Positions 31,224 through 39,878 of a stretch of 64,000 nucleotides of DNA are shown piece by piece. The stretch lies in NCBI GenBank assembly GCA_022457065.1, contig JAJGBQ010000001.1, positions 4,216,001 to 4,280,000 on the forward strand, given 5' to 3'. The DNA comes from Curvularia sp. ZM96 (lineage: Eukaryota > Ascomycota > Dothideomycetes > Pleosporales > Pleosporaceae). The stretch's first letter is position 1. The number at the start of each line of letters is the position of its first letter. The notes below the pieces were generated by a model. The model saw only the letters and a program-made list of their open reading frames with translations. It ran no database searches and was not told where the DNA came from. The position numbers and the translations under genes are program-made.

Positions 31224-32774
31224 ATGCATCGCTTCTCTTCATCCGCACTACTTCTTTCTCTTCTCAATAGCTACCTCTCCGAAGCTCGCCCGGCTCCACA
31301 GGCAGATCCAGCTCCATGTTCGACTATCGTAAACCTGCCTGAGGCAACTCTCACTATCAGTCCAGGCCCATCAAATGCTGTGGTGAATGGCTTCCCTAAT
31401 GGCGCGACCTCTACAATCGAGGCCAATGGACCAGCCATTACCATTGGACCAAACCTGTTGTCCCTGAACGCGGAGAATAATGTCAATCTCAATGGCTTCG
31501 TGTTTCTGTTCAGCGATAATTTCTGTCCGGCGGTCGTCATCCCAATCACCACCCTACCTAGTAGCAGCGAGTCTACAGCCTTCGTTCCAGTACCTGCACC
31601 CACTGATACACCTGATGATAACCCCGAAGAGCCACCAACCGATCCTGAACCCGTGCCTGATCCGAGTCCTCCTGAAAATCCTGATACACCTGTTGATCCT
31701 CCAGAGGATCCTCCAGAGGATCCTCCCAGCGAAGATCCTAACCTACCAGTCATTCCTATCCCGATACCATCTCCAGTCGACCCTATCCCAGTACCAGATC
31801 CAAATCCAGTTGACCCAGTCCCGAACCCAATTGATCCAGTTCCAGACCCAGTCGATCCCGTGCCCGATCCCGTCAATCCTGTACCTGATCCCGTCGACCC
31901 CGTGCCTGAGCCAGTCATACCAGTTCCAGACCCAGATCCAGTTGATCCAGTGCCTGATCCAGTCGACCCAGTTCCGGACCCAATTGACCCTGTCGATCCA
32001 ACTATCACACCACCTTCACCACCGCCACCCAACAATGAAGATCCCAATGAGTGCGAAACCCAAACAGCAAATGTCTGTACGCAAGGATGCAGCTTTGGCA
32101 CCAACTCTTTAGGCGCCACGACAACCACCTCATGCAAAGATCCCACTTGTACGGCAACAACTGCTTGCGATGTCTCTGACACCACTTCGACCACGACCAT
32201 TGAACCGTCAGCATGCTCCCTCGACGGCGTAGCATCTGGCTATCCCTTTCCCGTGGACGGCAACGGCCCGCTACCACGTGCTGATGCTGCAACCACCGCA
32301 CCGGCGCCAGCTGATCCCCAACCTACTCCCAGCGAGCCAGAATCACCTCCTAGTGAGCCTGAAGCACCTCCTAGTGAGCCCGAGACGCCTCCTAGCGAGC
32401 CATCAGCTCCCGCCCCTGTCCCTCCCGAAGCCCCAGAGCCTTCCAACCAAATCTTCGAAGCCGGCAAGCTGACCGCCGGCGACGGCACTGAATCCATTGT
32501 CATATACAGCTACGCCCGCGACTCATTCCTCAACATCTGCAATGCCACTCCCTTCTACAAAGAATCGACGCTCGTGGGGCTGTCCAAGAAATTCGACATC
32601 CCAGATTCTGACTATAAGAACTGTGACTTTGTGGGCATTGGGAGTGAGCCATTGGGGATCTATTGTGAGGGGAAGGAGAGGCTGCCGTGTGTGGTGATCG
32701 AAGGTTCACAGCTGGGGAGTTGTTTGGCGGGGAATGACGATGTGTTTGGTGTTACGTGGAGGTGCAATGAGTAG
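31224..32774 (+). CDS. secreted proline-rich repeat protein
   Basis: Intronless, 516 aa from the ATG at 31224; an in-frame ATG four codons earlier (31212) is also possible. The first ~22 residues are a signal peptide (H-R-F-S-S-S-A-L-L-L-S-L-L). A folded-looking N-domain of about 100 residues follows. Next comes a long Pro/Asp region, dominated by a heptad P-V-P-D-P-V-D (roughly nine copies), then a Cys/Thr segment with C-x7-C-x3-C spacing, and a second repeat S-E-P-E-x-P-P. A C-terminal domain of ~95 residues has six cysteines, with W-R-C-N-E at the end. The Pro stretches suggest an extended, wall-spanning or O-glycosylated stalk between globular ends. No GPI signal is present. Function unknown. 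Confidence 0.75.
   Translation: MHRFSSSALLLSLLNSYLSEARPAPQADPAPCSTIVNLPEATLTISPGPSNAVVNGFPNGATSTIEANGPAITIGPNLLSLNAENNVNLNGFVFLFSDNFCPAVVIPITTLPSSSESTAFVPVPAPTDTPDDNPEEPPTDPEPVPDPSPPENPDTPVDPPEDPPEDPPSEDPNLPVIPIPIPSPVDPIPVPDPNPVDPVPNPIDPVPDPVDPVPDPVNPVPDPVDPVPEPVIPVPDPDPVDPVPDPVDPVPDPIDPVDPTITPPSPPPPNNEDPNECETQTANVCTQGCSFGTNSLGATTTTSCKDPTCTATTACDVSDTTSTTTIEPSACSLDGVASGYPFPVDGNGPLPRADAATTAPAPADPQPTPSEPESPPSEPEAPPSEPETPPSEPSAPAPVPPEAPEPSNQIFEAGKLTAGDGTESIVIYSYARDSFLNICNATPFYKESTLVGLSKKFDIPDSDYKNCDFVGIGSEPLGIYCEGKERLPCVVIEGSQLGSCLAGNDDVFGVTWRCNE
31780..32000 (+). repeat. imperfect 21-bp coding repeat (Pro-Asp heptads)
   Basis: In-frame tandem units encode variants of PVPDPVD, with D/N/E/I at variable sites. 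Synonymous differences (CCA/CCC/CCT, GAT/GAC) show the units are old rather than freshly duplicated. Confidence 0.85.
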
Positions 32775-33071
32775 GGTGGTGTTGGGGTTTTCTGAGTGCA
32801 TCTAGTGATAGTGAAGGTTGTCTTGAATCCGGATTTAGGAGTTGAGGGAGATATCATGTAAGGAAGAGATTGAAGGAAATGGGAGCTAAGGGGACAAAGA
32901 TAGTGAGTGGGTTTGTAGCACATGTTCGCATGAGACATCACAGACATTGCATGTAGAGTTTTCTATTAGACGGCGAAATGTTGGATTCATATTTCACAAA
33001 ATGACGTGAGGCGTATACAACATGAGAACACTATAACTATATGTATCCCTTTGAAAGTCAAGTATGCCACT

Positions 33072-34016
33072 TTAGACATTACCCGTATCAACCTCCGCAA
33101 TCCAGTGGCCCAAAAACTCTTCTACCATCCACCTATACCTCCTCTCTGCCATCTTCTTTCCAGTCTCGGTCTTCATTTCTCGCGGATACACCTCGAAGAT
33201 CTGTTCAACGACATCGACATCAAACACAGTCAAATTCCGAGACCGATGTCTACTCTTATCAAGCTCAAAGATATACCTAGTGATACCAACCGCACCCAGC
33301 TCGTCAAGTCGAAGATGCACATCGACGATACGGAAAGCAGGATACGCATCAGCGAAGGCCTTCGTGTTTTCTTCCTCAAGGACGTCAGGGTCGATAGATA
33401 CCTCTGCGGCGAGAAAGGCTGCTTGACGACGAATCGGCAGCGGACAGCCGGTGGGCTTGAGAAACTCGTCGATGATGTCGAGTGGGTCGCGCGTCTTCAC
33501 TTCGCTTTTAGCTAGTTCATCGCCGACGACACGGGTCATGCATGCGACCCAAACAACAAGAGGATCAACCCTGCACGCCCACTCTTGCCTTTTTAACTCG
33601 TGTTTGAGGATGTGTGCGGCGTTTGACACAACGCGGCGGACGTGTTGGTAGTTGTATGCAGTATCTAGGTTGTATAGGAACCTGCGCACTGCAGCGTTGA
33701 CGGCAGTGAACCATTCATGATCGTGCTCTTTGATATCTAGACGATCCAAGTCAAATAGCGGTTCTTCGGTCTCGAGGAATGGGGATAACCCGACACTGAG
33801 TACAGGGGGCGGTAGTGTGCTTGATGGTGCGTTGTTGAACCGAGTTGTGAAAAGAGATTCCGGAACGGTGGGATCTGGATAAGCAGATGACCGGATTCTG
33901 GACTTGTTGGACACGTTGTTCCCGGAACGGCTTTTACAGGAGACAGATAGATGACGGGAGATGGACTTTGCGAGGGACAGCATGGCTGACCTCGTAGGTG
34001 TAGAGATTCTTGTCAA
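33072..34016 (-). CDS. HD-domain family protein with degenerate active site (probable pseudo-enzyme)
   Basis: Intronless, 314 aa; an alternative start at Met12 gives a Ser/Lys/Arg-rich, possibly mitochondrial-type N-terminus. Residues about 102-310 align by eye along their full length with the intact HD protein at 21224-21919: Y-N-Y-Q-H-V-R-R-V vs D-Y-Q-H-I-L-R-V, L-G-A-V-G-I-T-R vs I-G-V-V-G-I-A-R, and T-G-K-K-M-A-E-R-R vs T-G-K-E-L-A-R-R-R. The first His is kept (His125), but the His-Asp pair is Thr161-Arg162 and the later Asp is Val233. Three of four metal ligands are gone while the frame is open, so hydrolase activity is unlikely. It could be a regulatory paralogue or a gene under relaxed constraint. 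Confidence 0.8.
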   Translation of the reverse strand: MTRISTPTRSAMLSLAKSISRHLSVSCKSRSGNNVSNKSRIRSSAYPDPTVPESLFTTRFNNAPSSTLPPPVLSVGLSPFLETEEPLFDLDRLDIKEHDHEWFTAVNAAVRRFLYNLDTAYNYQHVRRVVSNAAHILKHELKRQEWACRVDPLVVWVACMTRVVGDELAKSEVKTRDPLDIIDEFLKPTGCPLPIRRQAAFLAAEVSIDPDVLEEENTKAFADAYPAFRIVDVHLRLDELGAVGITRYIFELDKSRHRSRNLTVFDVDVVEQIFEVYPREMKTETGKKMAERRYRWMVEEFLGHWIAEVDTGNV

Positions 34017-35325
34017 TGATGGTATATCAGAAGAAGTTGACTGGGACTTGAATAGATTGGGTGTTGTTGTAAACTTGGTTCTATGAAGGGTTGATTATTT
34101 AAGAAGAGGAACGGATAGGGCTTGTTTGAAGTGCCAGCTTAGACTGTGCACATACACTGAAGTGGTACCGTTCACATATGATACAGCGTATGAGTACAAC
34201 TCTACATTGTGTCATATTATGTGTCTTACAAAGAGTGGTCTCACTCCTACTTTGACCAAAGCCTTGGAGCTGAGATTCTGGGAAAGACAAGATGGTCCCA
34301 TACTGGAATCATATTCGGTGTTCGAGTAGATTGATATGTAACGAAACTGTATAATGTCTGAGACTGTCAGTAAAACAACAGACAGTGAAGAACAAAGACT
34401 AAATGATATTCGTTTCTTCATAGCTGCCATCAGTGCACCTGGATAGAGTACGTCACAGACTTACGGAGCACAACTACAAGCACAAATGCACAGTGAATGT
34501 GCATGCAAACGGACCCGCCCATATCGACACCCAACTGTCGTTTGCCAACAAGCCCCGAACGTTCCAGAAGCGTCCAGTCATGTCACCAGAAGATACTGCA
34601 GCAAACACACCCTCTCCTCACCTTCACCGCCCCTCTCCTCACTCCCAAATGCGGCAGCGCAAACGCAGCCTCAAGTCACGTGTAGGCTAGCCACTAGCGT
34701 CTGCCTGGAGGTATATAAAGAGTCCACCCCCCATACCCTTCTGTTCTCCTCATACTTACCTTCTCGCGATGGACCCGTTCAAGATGGTGTCTCATCTGGC
34801 TCATTCACCTGCATTGTACAGCGCGGCGTGGATTGAGCTATAAATTCGCCTCATGGCGTATTTGGCGGGACAATTTTTGCTGGACGCATCTTCGAATGCT
34901 TTTACCTTTTTCATTGAGTCTTCTGGCATGGTTCCAGTTGCTTGAGGAAGATGGTTTGTGTAGCTTTGGTGTCACTGCGTAGGATGCTTCGCGTACTAGC
35001 ATAGGCGTACGACGAATGCTCTATGACTTAGGAAGGTTGGTACACATGGACCAAGTGCTTCAATATTTGGACAAGTACATTGTTTGCCGTGTTGCCATTT
35101 GAGATATTGCTTTCTTGTGTGCCTTCGCTTTCAATTAATATGTGCCAGACTCTCCCATAACCCGGTCGCGTGAACTTCCTGTAGCCTTGCGTCGGCATGC
35201 TCAAGTCTTGCGGTTGCATTGTGCAAAACCAGCCCTGACAGTGTCCATAGGTCTTCTCGTTCCCCTCTTACAGGACACATGGCGTGCTTTTATCGTGTGT
35301 AATCATACTCAGTCCTTCTCTGCGT
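34017..35325. other. intergenic, promoter of the HD-like gene and convergent side of the RF-1 gene
   Basis: 1.3 kb without a clear gene. It includes a convincing TATA/pyrimidine/ATG arrangement at 34714-34843 leading to a 24-residue frame (listed separately). Confidence 0.45.
34714..34719 (+). promoter_or_regulatory. TATA box without an assigned gene
   Basis: TATAAA within GTATATAAAG, followed by a C/T-rich stretch and an ATG at 34769. The arrangement is that of a fungal core promoter, but only a 24-residue frame (34769-34843) follows. Confidence 0.35.
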
Positions 35326-35877
35326 TCAACTGCCTGCCGCTTTGCTTGGCTCACCAGTTTTCACCGAGTCTGGCACAAAAGCCTGTCCCTCTGCTTCTTC
35401 TAAAACATCACCCTCATCCACAGTGCCATCCTCTTTCTCACTCCGCTTCGCCTCCTCCAACGCTCGGTACTTCCTCCTCGACTTCTTCCCCGCACGCGCC
35501 TTCTTCATACTCTTCTCCCTCGCCTTGACCCTCGTCCTGGCATCATCGCCTAGTTCCAATTCTTCAATACGGTCCTGCAAGATGCGTCTCGCCATTTTCC
35601 GATTGATCTCTCTGGACCGCGTATCTTGATACTTGACAACAATGCCTGTGGGAATGTGCTTAAGTTGCACGGCAGAAGAAGTCTTGTTGATTTTTTGACC
35701 ACCTGGGCCAGAGCCTTTGAGGAAGTTCTCTATCAGATCTGATTCAAGAAGCACCGGGCGTGGTGGCAGGGCTTTGGAGAGAAGCGCAGGTGCGCTATGA
35801 AATGCGGCATGTTGGATCCCAGTGGAAGTAGATGCCCGAGTGAGGACGAGACGGGCAATGAGCGGAGGGAGAAGCAT
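35326..35877 (-). CDS. mitochondrial RF-1-domain (GGQ) protein, MTRFR/C12orf65-like
   Basis: Intronless, 183 aa. The first ~35 residues are hydrophobic and basic without acids, a likely mitochondrial presequence. Residues about 42-120 are the class-I release-factor peptidyl-hydrolase domain with G-S-G-P-G-G-Q-K-I-N-K (GGQ at 59-61) and the following S-S-A-V-Q-L-K-H-I-P-T-G-I. The codon-recognition domains of full release factors are absent. The C-terminal tail is rich in Lys/Arg then Glu, as in ribosome-rescue factors of the C12orf65/ICT1 group. Expected role is rescue of stalled mitochondrial ribosomes. It shares a ~310-bp promoter region with the divergent membrane-protein gene at 36189. 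Confidence 0.88.
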   Translation of the reverse strand: MLLPPLIARLVLTRASTSTGIQHAAFHSAPALLSKALPPRPVLLESDLIENFLKGSGPGGQKINKTSSAVQLKHIPTGIVVKYQDTRSREINRKMARRILQDRIEELELGDDARTRVKAREKSMKKARAGKKSRRKYRALEEAKRSEKEDGTVDEGDVLEEAEGQAFVPDSVKTGEPSKAAGS

Positions 35878-36188
35878 TTTGGAAATATCAAACTTGGAGG
35901 CAATATATCAACTGCATATCGTGGCAGCATTGGCTCACAGAAGGGCTTCGTCGTAGCGTAAAAAGCCGTCGTTGTCTGGCCTCGAATGGTGTCGCGCGTC
36001 ATTAGACGGCTACAGAGCGGATCCACCCCCCAGATCCCTGCACTCAATCCGCCCGGTCCCTGAACTGTCAATCTCCCCTTCCATCATCCACCCGATTTCT
36101 ATGCCATTCTAAATTCGCCGCGCGCCGCACCCGAACTACCCAGCGTCTCGGCTGACCGTTTATAATAAGCACCCAGCGCTGCTTCTCT
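35878..36188. other. short bidirectional promoter region
   Basis: 311 bp between two divergent genes (RF-1-type protein and SPT small-subunit-like protein); no TATA box seen on either side. Confidence 0.5.
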
Positions 36189-36711
36189 ATGGTTGACACG
36201 ACCTCCTTCGCAACCGTCGTCCTGCTATCCTCTGCCTCCGCTCTTCTTCTCGCTGCAATGTTGTATCCATCTACCATGCTGCGCTGGTTCCAGCGCAAGC
36301 GATACCAATACGAAGTCACATTCTCGCTGTACATGTTGACGCCGACCGAGAAGTTCATCTTCAGTGCGTTCTTCCCGTTCCAAGCGCCCTTCCCACACTT
36401 CAGCACCCGCATGCCCCTTTCTCCCTCTACGCCTACCCAGCAACACGCCGCATAGAAACAACAAGGAGAAACACTAATCCAGACCGACAGACTCGATACT
36501 CTTCCTCCTCCTTTCCCTCCTCATAATCGCCGCTTCTCTGTATCTCCCCGAGCACCTTTCCATCATCGCAAACCGCATCCTCTACTACGTCTCCGGCAAC
36601 CAGCAATCGCTTGCGACCGACGCACACAAGATGGCGGGCTCGGGTTTGTCTCCCAATGCGCCTTTGGGCGGCGATGTACCAGCCATGGGAAGGGCCTACA
36701 TGGAGCCATAG
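36189..36711 (+). CDS. small membrane protein resembling the serine palmitoyltransferase small subunit
   Basis: Two exons: 36189-36363 and 36491-36711, giving 131 aa. The 127-nt intron has a GTGCGT donor and a CCGACAG acceptor. There is an N-terminal hydrophobic helix (about residues 6-26). Then R-W-F-Q-R-K-R-Y-Q-Y-E-V-T-F-S-L-Y-M-L-T-P-x-E-K-F-I-F-N leads into a second helix (S-I-L-F-L-L-L-S-L-L-I-I-A-A). The Y-x-Y/Q-Y-E ... Y-M-L-x-P-x-E-x-x-I-F-N pattern is that of the small subunits that activate serine palmitoyltransferase, the first enzyme of sphingolipid synthesis in the ER. Animal small subunits have one membrane helix, so the extra helix and ~50-residue tail are differences. Assignment is by pattern. 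Confidence 0.68.
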
Positions 36712-37655
36712 GAAGACATGGTACAGTGATCATATAGACGAGAGGAAGCTACATTTGCTGGGAAATAGAGGGTTATGGCGTTTAATAACGGGTATGCTGG
36801 CATGTTGTGTGTTTGAAGGCGTTATGAGCAACAATGCGTATGTACGGAAAGAGTAAAGAGCAGATGGAAGATGGATATGCTGCAGACTCCTTTCATCTGC
36901 TGGCGCTGGCTGTTTTCCTAGCCATCTCGCAGCCACGCCTGCACAGCATATCGCCTGCCTTGAAGAATATCTCCTAGCTTGTAAGCAGAGCTCAACCGGC
37001 ATGACCCGCAAAGACAACGATACGAGATACCATATTTAATGTTAATACCTTTGCACTACTACTTTCCGCTCTTTTTCCTTTTTTCCTTGAAGGCAGCTGA
37101 ATGACTGCCTAAAAACAGCCAACTTCGTCATTAATCTGCCACGTACGCTGCCTACGCGGTATATTCCGTCATAGAATCGTATCGGCTCACGTGAACGTCA
37201 ATGTATGCGCCATGGCATGCACCATGCACCATGTGCAGAAACTAATCACACCGATAAGCTATGTATGTACGTGGGTGGGGCGATCAGGCTCCTCACCGTA
37301 TGCGTTGTCGAGAGCTTTATTCAAGATTCAGCGTCATTAAAGTTTGTAGCCGAGACATATTTCAAATAAGTGTATGTAGTACAAGGAAAAAACAACAACC
37401 AGGCGTTCAAAAACTGAGCTAGGAATACGAGGTGCTAGATACAGTTGCCACATGATGTGAGTGTGACAAATGAAAAAGAAGCCTCTTAGGATGCCTGGTA
37501 AGAATATACATTATGACTGAAACGGTGATGCTATTGTTTGTTATGGAATGTAAGAGTAGTAACGCTTCATGCTTGCCTCCATAACAGTAAAAATCCACCC
37601 ATGATGTATAGTGTAAAAAATCAATGCTAATGTAGCAATGCTTTCCTTTTCATCC
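36712..37655. other. intergenic, convergent 3' region
   Basis: 0.94 kb, AT-rich, no gene recognised. Confidence 0.5.
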
Positions 37656-38296
37656 TCATGTGCCAAAAAGAACGCCAACAGCATTGTTCAGCGCTGCGGC
37701 CGTATAGTCGTTGACGGTTACAATGGCTGGCAGATCGCAAGCGGCCTTGACATAAGCCTTTCCAGCAGCGTCGTCGCTGACAAGCAACACAGCGACGGGG
37801 ATGTTGACCCCTGGGTCGCTCTCCTTGACCTCTTTCGCCATGCTCCGCGCAAATTGCAATTGTTTCTCAAAAGCCTGAGCGTGGAACCTGAGAACGTTTG
37901 CCGTGGCACAGATGACAACTATGACTGCTCCACTTGAAGGCAGAAAGTCTGTGTGCATTTCTGTTTTGCCGTAGTCAAGGCGGTATGGGACATGCCGTAC
38001 TTTCCGTGGCAGTGCCCGGCCCAAGGGCTCGAATGGATCCATGTTCTTCGCGAGCGTTGTTGAAGGAGGATGAGGTACGATTGGCGTGAAGAGAGTAATT
38101 ATCTCAGCTTCGTTGAGATGCCGTAGTCTTTCGAGCGTTCCCTTCGGACATTGTACGATTTTGGCATTGCCGGCGGTTGAAACGCCGTAAACCATCCTGG
38201 TCAAAGTCGATGCGCTAGGCAGTAGATAGCCAGTCTCTGAGTGAAGCGTTTGGAGGTCAGGAAAGGCTCTGATTCTTTCTTTTATACGACCAAAGG
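37656..38296 (-). CDS. orphan reading frame resembling the C-terminal domain of GH3 N-acetylhexosaminidases
   Basis: A 213-codon terminal exon-like frame, with an acceptor (AAACACAG) at 38297-38304 and a stop at 37656. It is 182 aa if it started at the internal ATG at 38202-38204. The pattern is a Rossmann-like alternation: I-I-T-L-F-T-P-I-V-P, D-P-F-E-P-L-G-R-A-L, G-A-V-I-V-V-I-C-A-T-A-N, V-A-V-L-L-V-S-D-D, and the ending N-N-A-V-G-V-L-F-G. This recalls the second domain of fungal GH3 beta-N-acetylhexosaminidases. The catalytic TIM barrel is not found upstream: the 250 bp before the acceptor hold only a short uncertain frame. It may be a 5'-truncated relic or a separately used domain. The family call is from memory of the pattern. 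Confidence 0.4.
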
Positions 38297-39878
38297 CTGT
38301 GTTTGATGTATTAGTAATTCAGTAATGGCAACGCCACACAAAACGGACAGATAGTGCAGTCAAAATTGCACAGACATCTCCCGTGAGAGTCACGATACTC
38401 TCCAGTATGAACTCCCACGAAATATGCCAGCTCACGGCTCTTATCTGCAATACAACAAGCCCGAGTTGCTCACGGTGCGACTGCGGTAATGCTTGAGTAG
38501 AACTTGAGACTGGGGGCGTTGGTGCTAAAAGCAAAGTAGAGGATAAGGTTATGCCCAGGAAGAAGTACAAAGGTGTGGTTAGCCAATCTCTTCCTTGGAC
38601 ACTCCAGGAATATGTACCTCGACCAGGATACTGTGCGTGGGTTGATCACAGAGTGGGGCGTGATCGTCCTGTAGGTTCCGGGAAACTTTGGATAATTGAG
38701 TCAATCGAATCCGAACTACCAGTTGAGCATGTCGATAATATTGATAATATTGATCGGGGTGGTACCAGATCAGATGTGAGGAGGGTAGTACAAACCTTCG
38801 ACCATGCGGGCGCAGCTCACAGATAAAGCAAAATCATTTGGGACTGTGTGCTAAGCGGAAGTGATGCCGACTGGCTGACGTTTCTTGTCAACGGCCACGA
38901 CCGATACAACAATGCAAGCGTTGTGGTGGCGCAACTGCGTATGTAGACCGATACCTGGACGGGCACCTCGACGCATGGCAATGGTTCTATCGGGCAGTAG
39001 CAGGATTGTGTATCAACGACAGACGCGGTTGGGTAGAATGACACATGCGGGACATCGTTGCACTGTTGATATGTATGAGGAAGCGATAATCATGATGATC
39101 CAGAGACGCTCTAATGCTGATAGAGATGAAGACGAGAAGCAATAGTCGTGACGGTCGGCTTGATTGTGTACGGACGCCACTCAAGATTAGGCAGCCAGCC
39201 AGCAGCCGAGTCAGTAGGCCAGGCACGCATCCGCATACGTACGCCATTGTCAGAGAGGCGTACAGCGCACGGGGTATCTATACTTGGAGTTGACGTTGCA
39301 GAAGGAGTCGATCGCTGACAGGCAATACAGCCAACAAATCCAAGCCAATCACACCGCCCAAACGAGCGAGTCTTAGCCTTTTATGCTTTTCACGTAGTAC
39401 AGATGGTCGAATTCAATGTGGCGGCGGTCGAGAGCTGCGAAGCTTGTTCTAGTGACGGAAATGGCTATGCGGGTGACATCTGCACGATTGATTGAACCAA
39501 GCCTAGGTAGCGTGAGGGAGCCGCAGGTGCCCCAATCGGTGAGTTTACGAGCATGTCGAGTCACTGCCGTTAGAAGGAAGGGCCGAATATGCAAAGGACA
39601 GGGTCATAGGACGGCCGTGGTCGCAAGGTCAAGGGAAGAGGTGTGCCACACATCCCTCTGGCTGGCTGGTGGGGACATGGTCGCTTGAGTGGGCTCTGCC
39701 GAAACAGGCAAGGCGCGACTTCACGTCAACATCCGCGACGGATACGCGCCCGCGCAACCGCAAAACGAATCCACAACGGCTGAGCGCGGTCTTATCCTAT
39801 ATGCATGCTGGTACTGGTCGCGGCATGCCATCTGTTGCCGGTTAACCCCACTTTGAACTTGCGTCGTGCCAGCTACTG
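38297..39878. other. intergenic, possible 5' part of the orphan frame and Mis6 promoter
   Basis: 1.6 kb. A minus-strand 83-codon frame (38319-38570) may hold an upstream exon of the orphan gene but has no motif. The rest shows nothing I can support. Confidence 0.4.
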
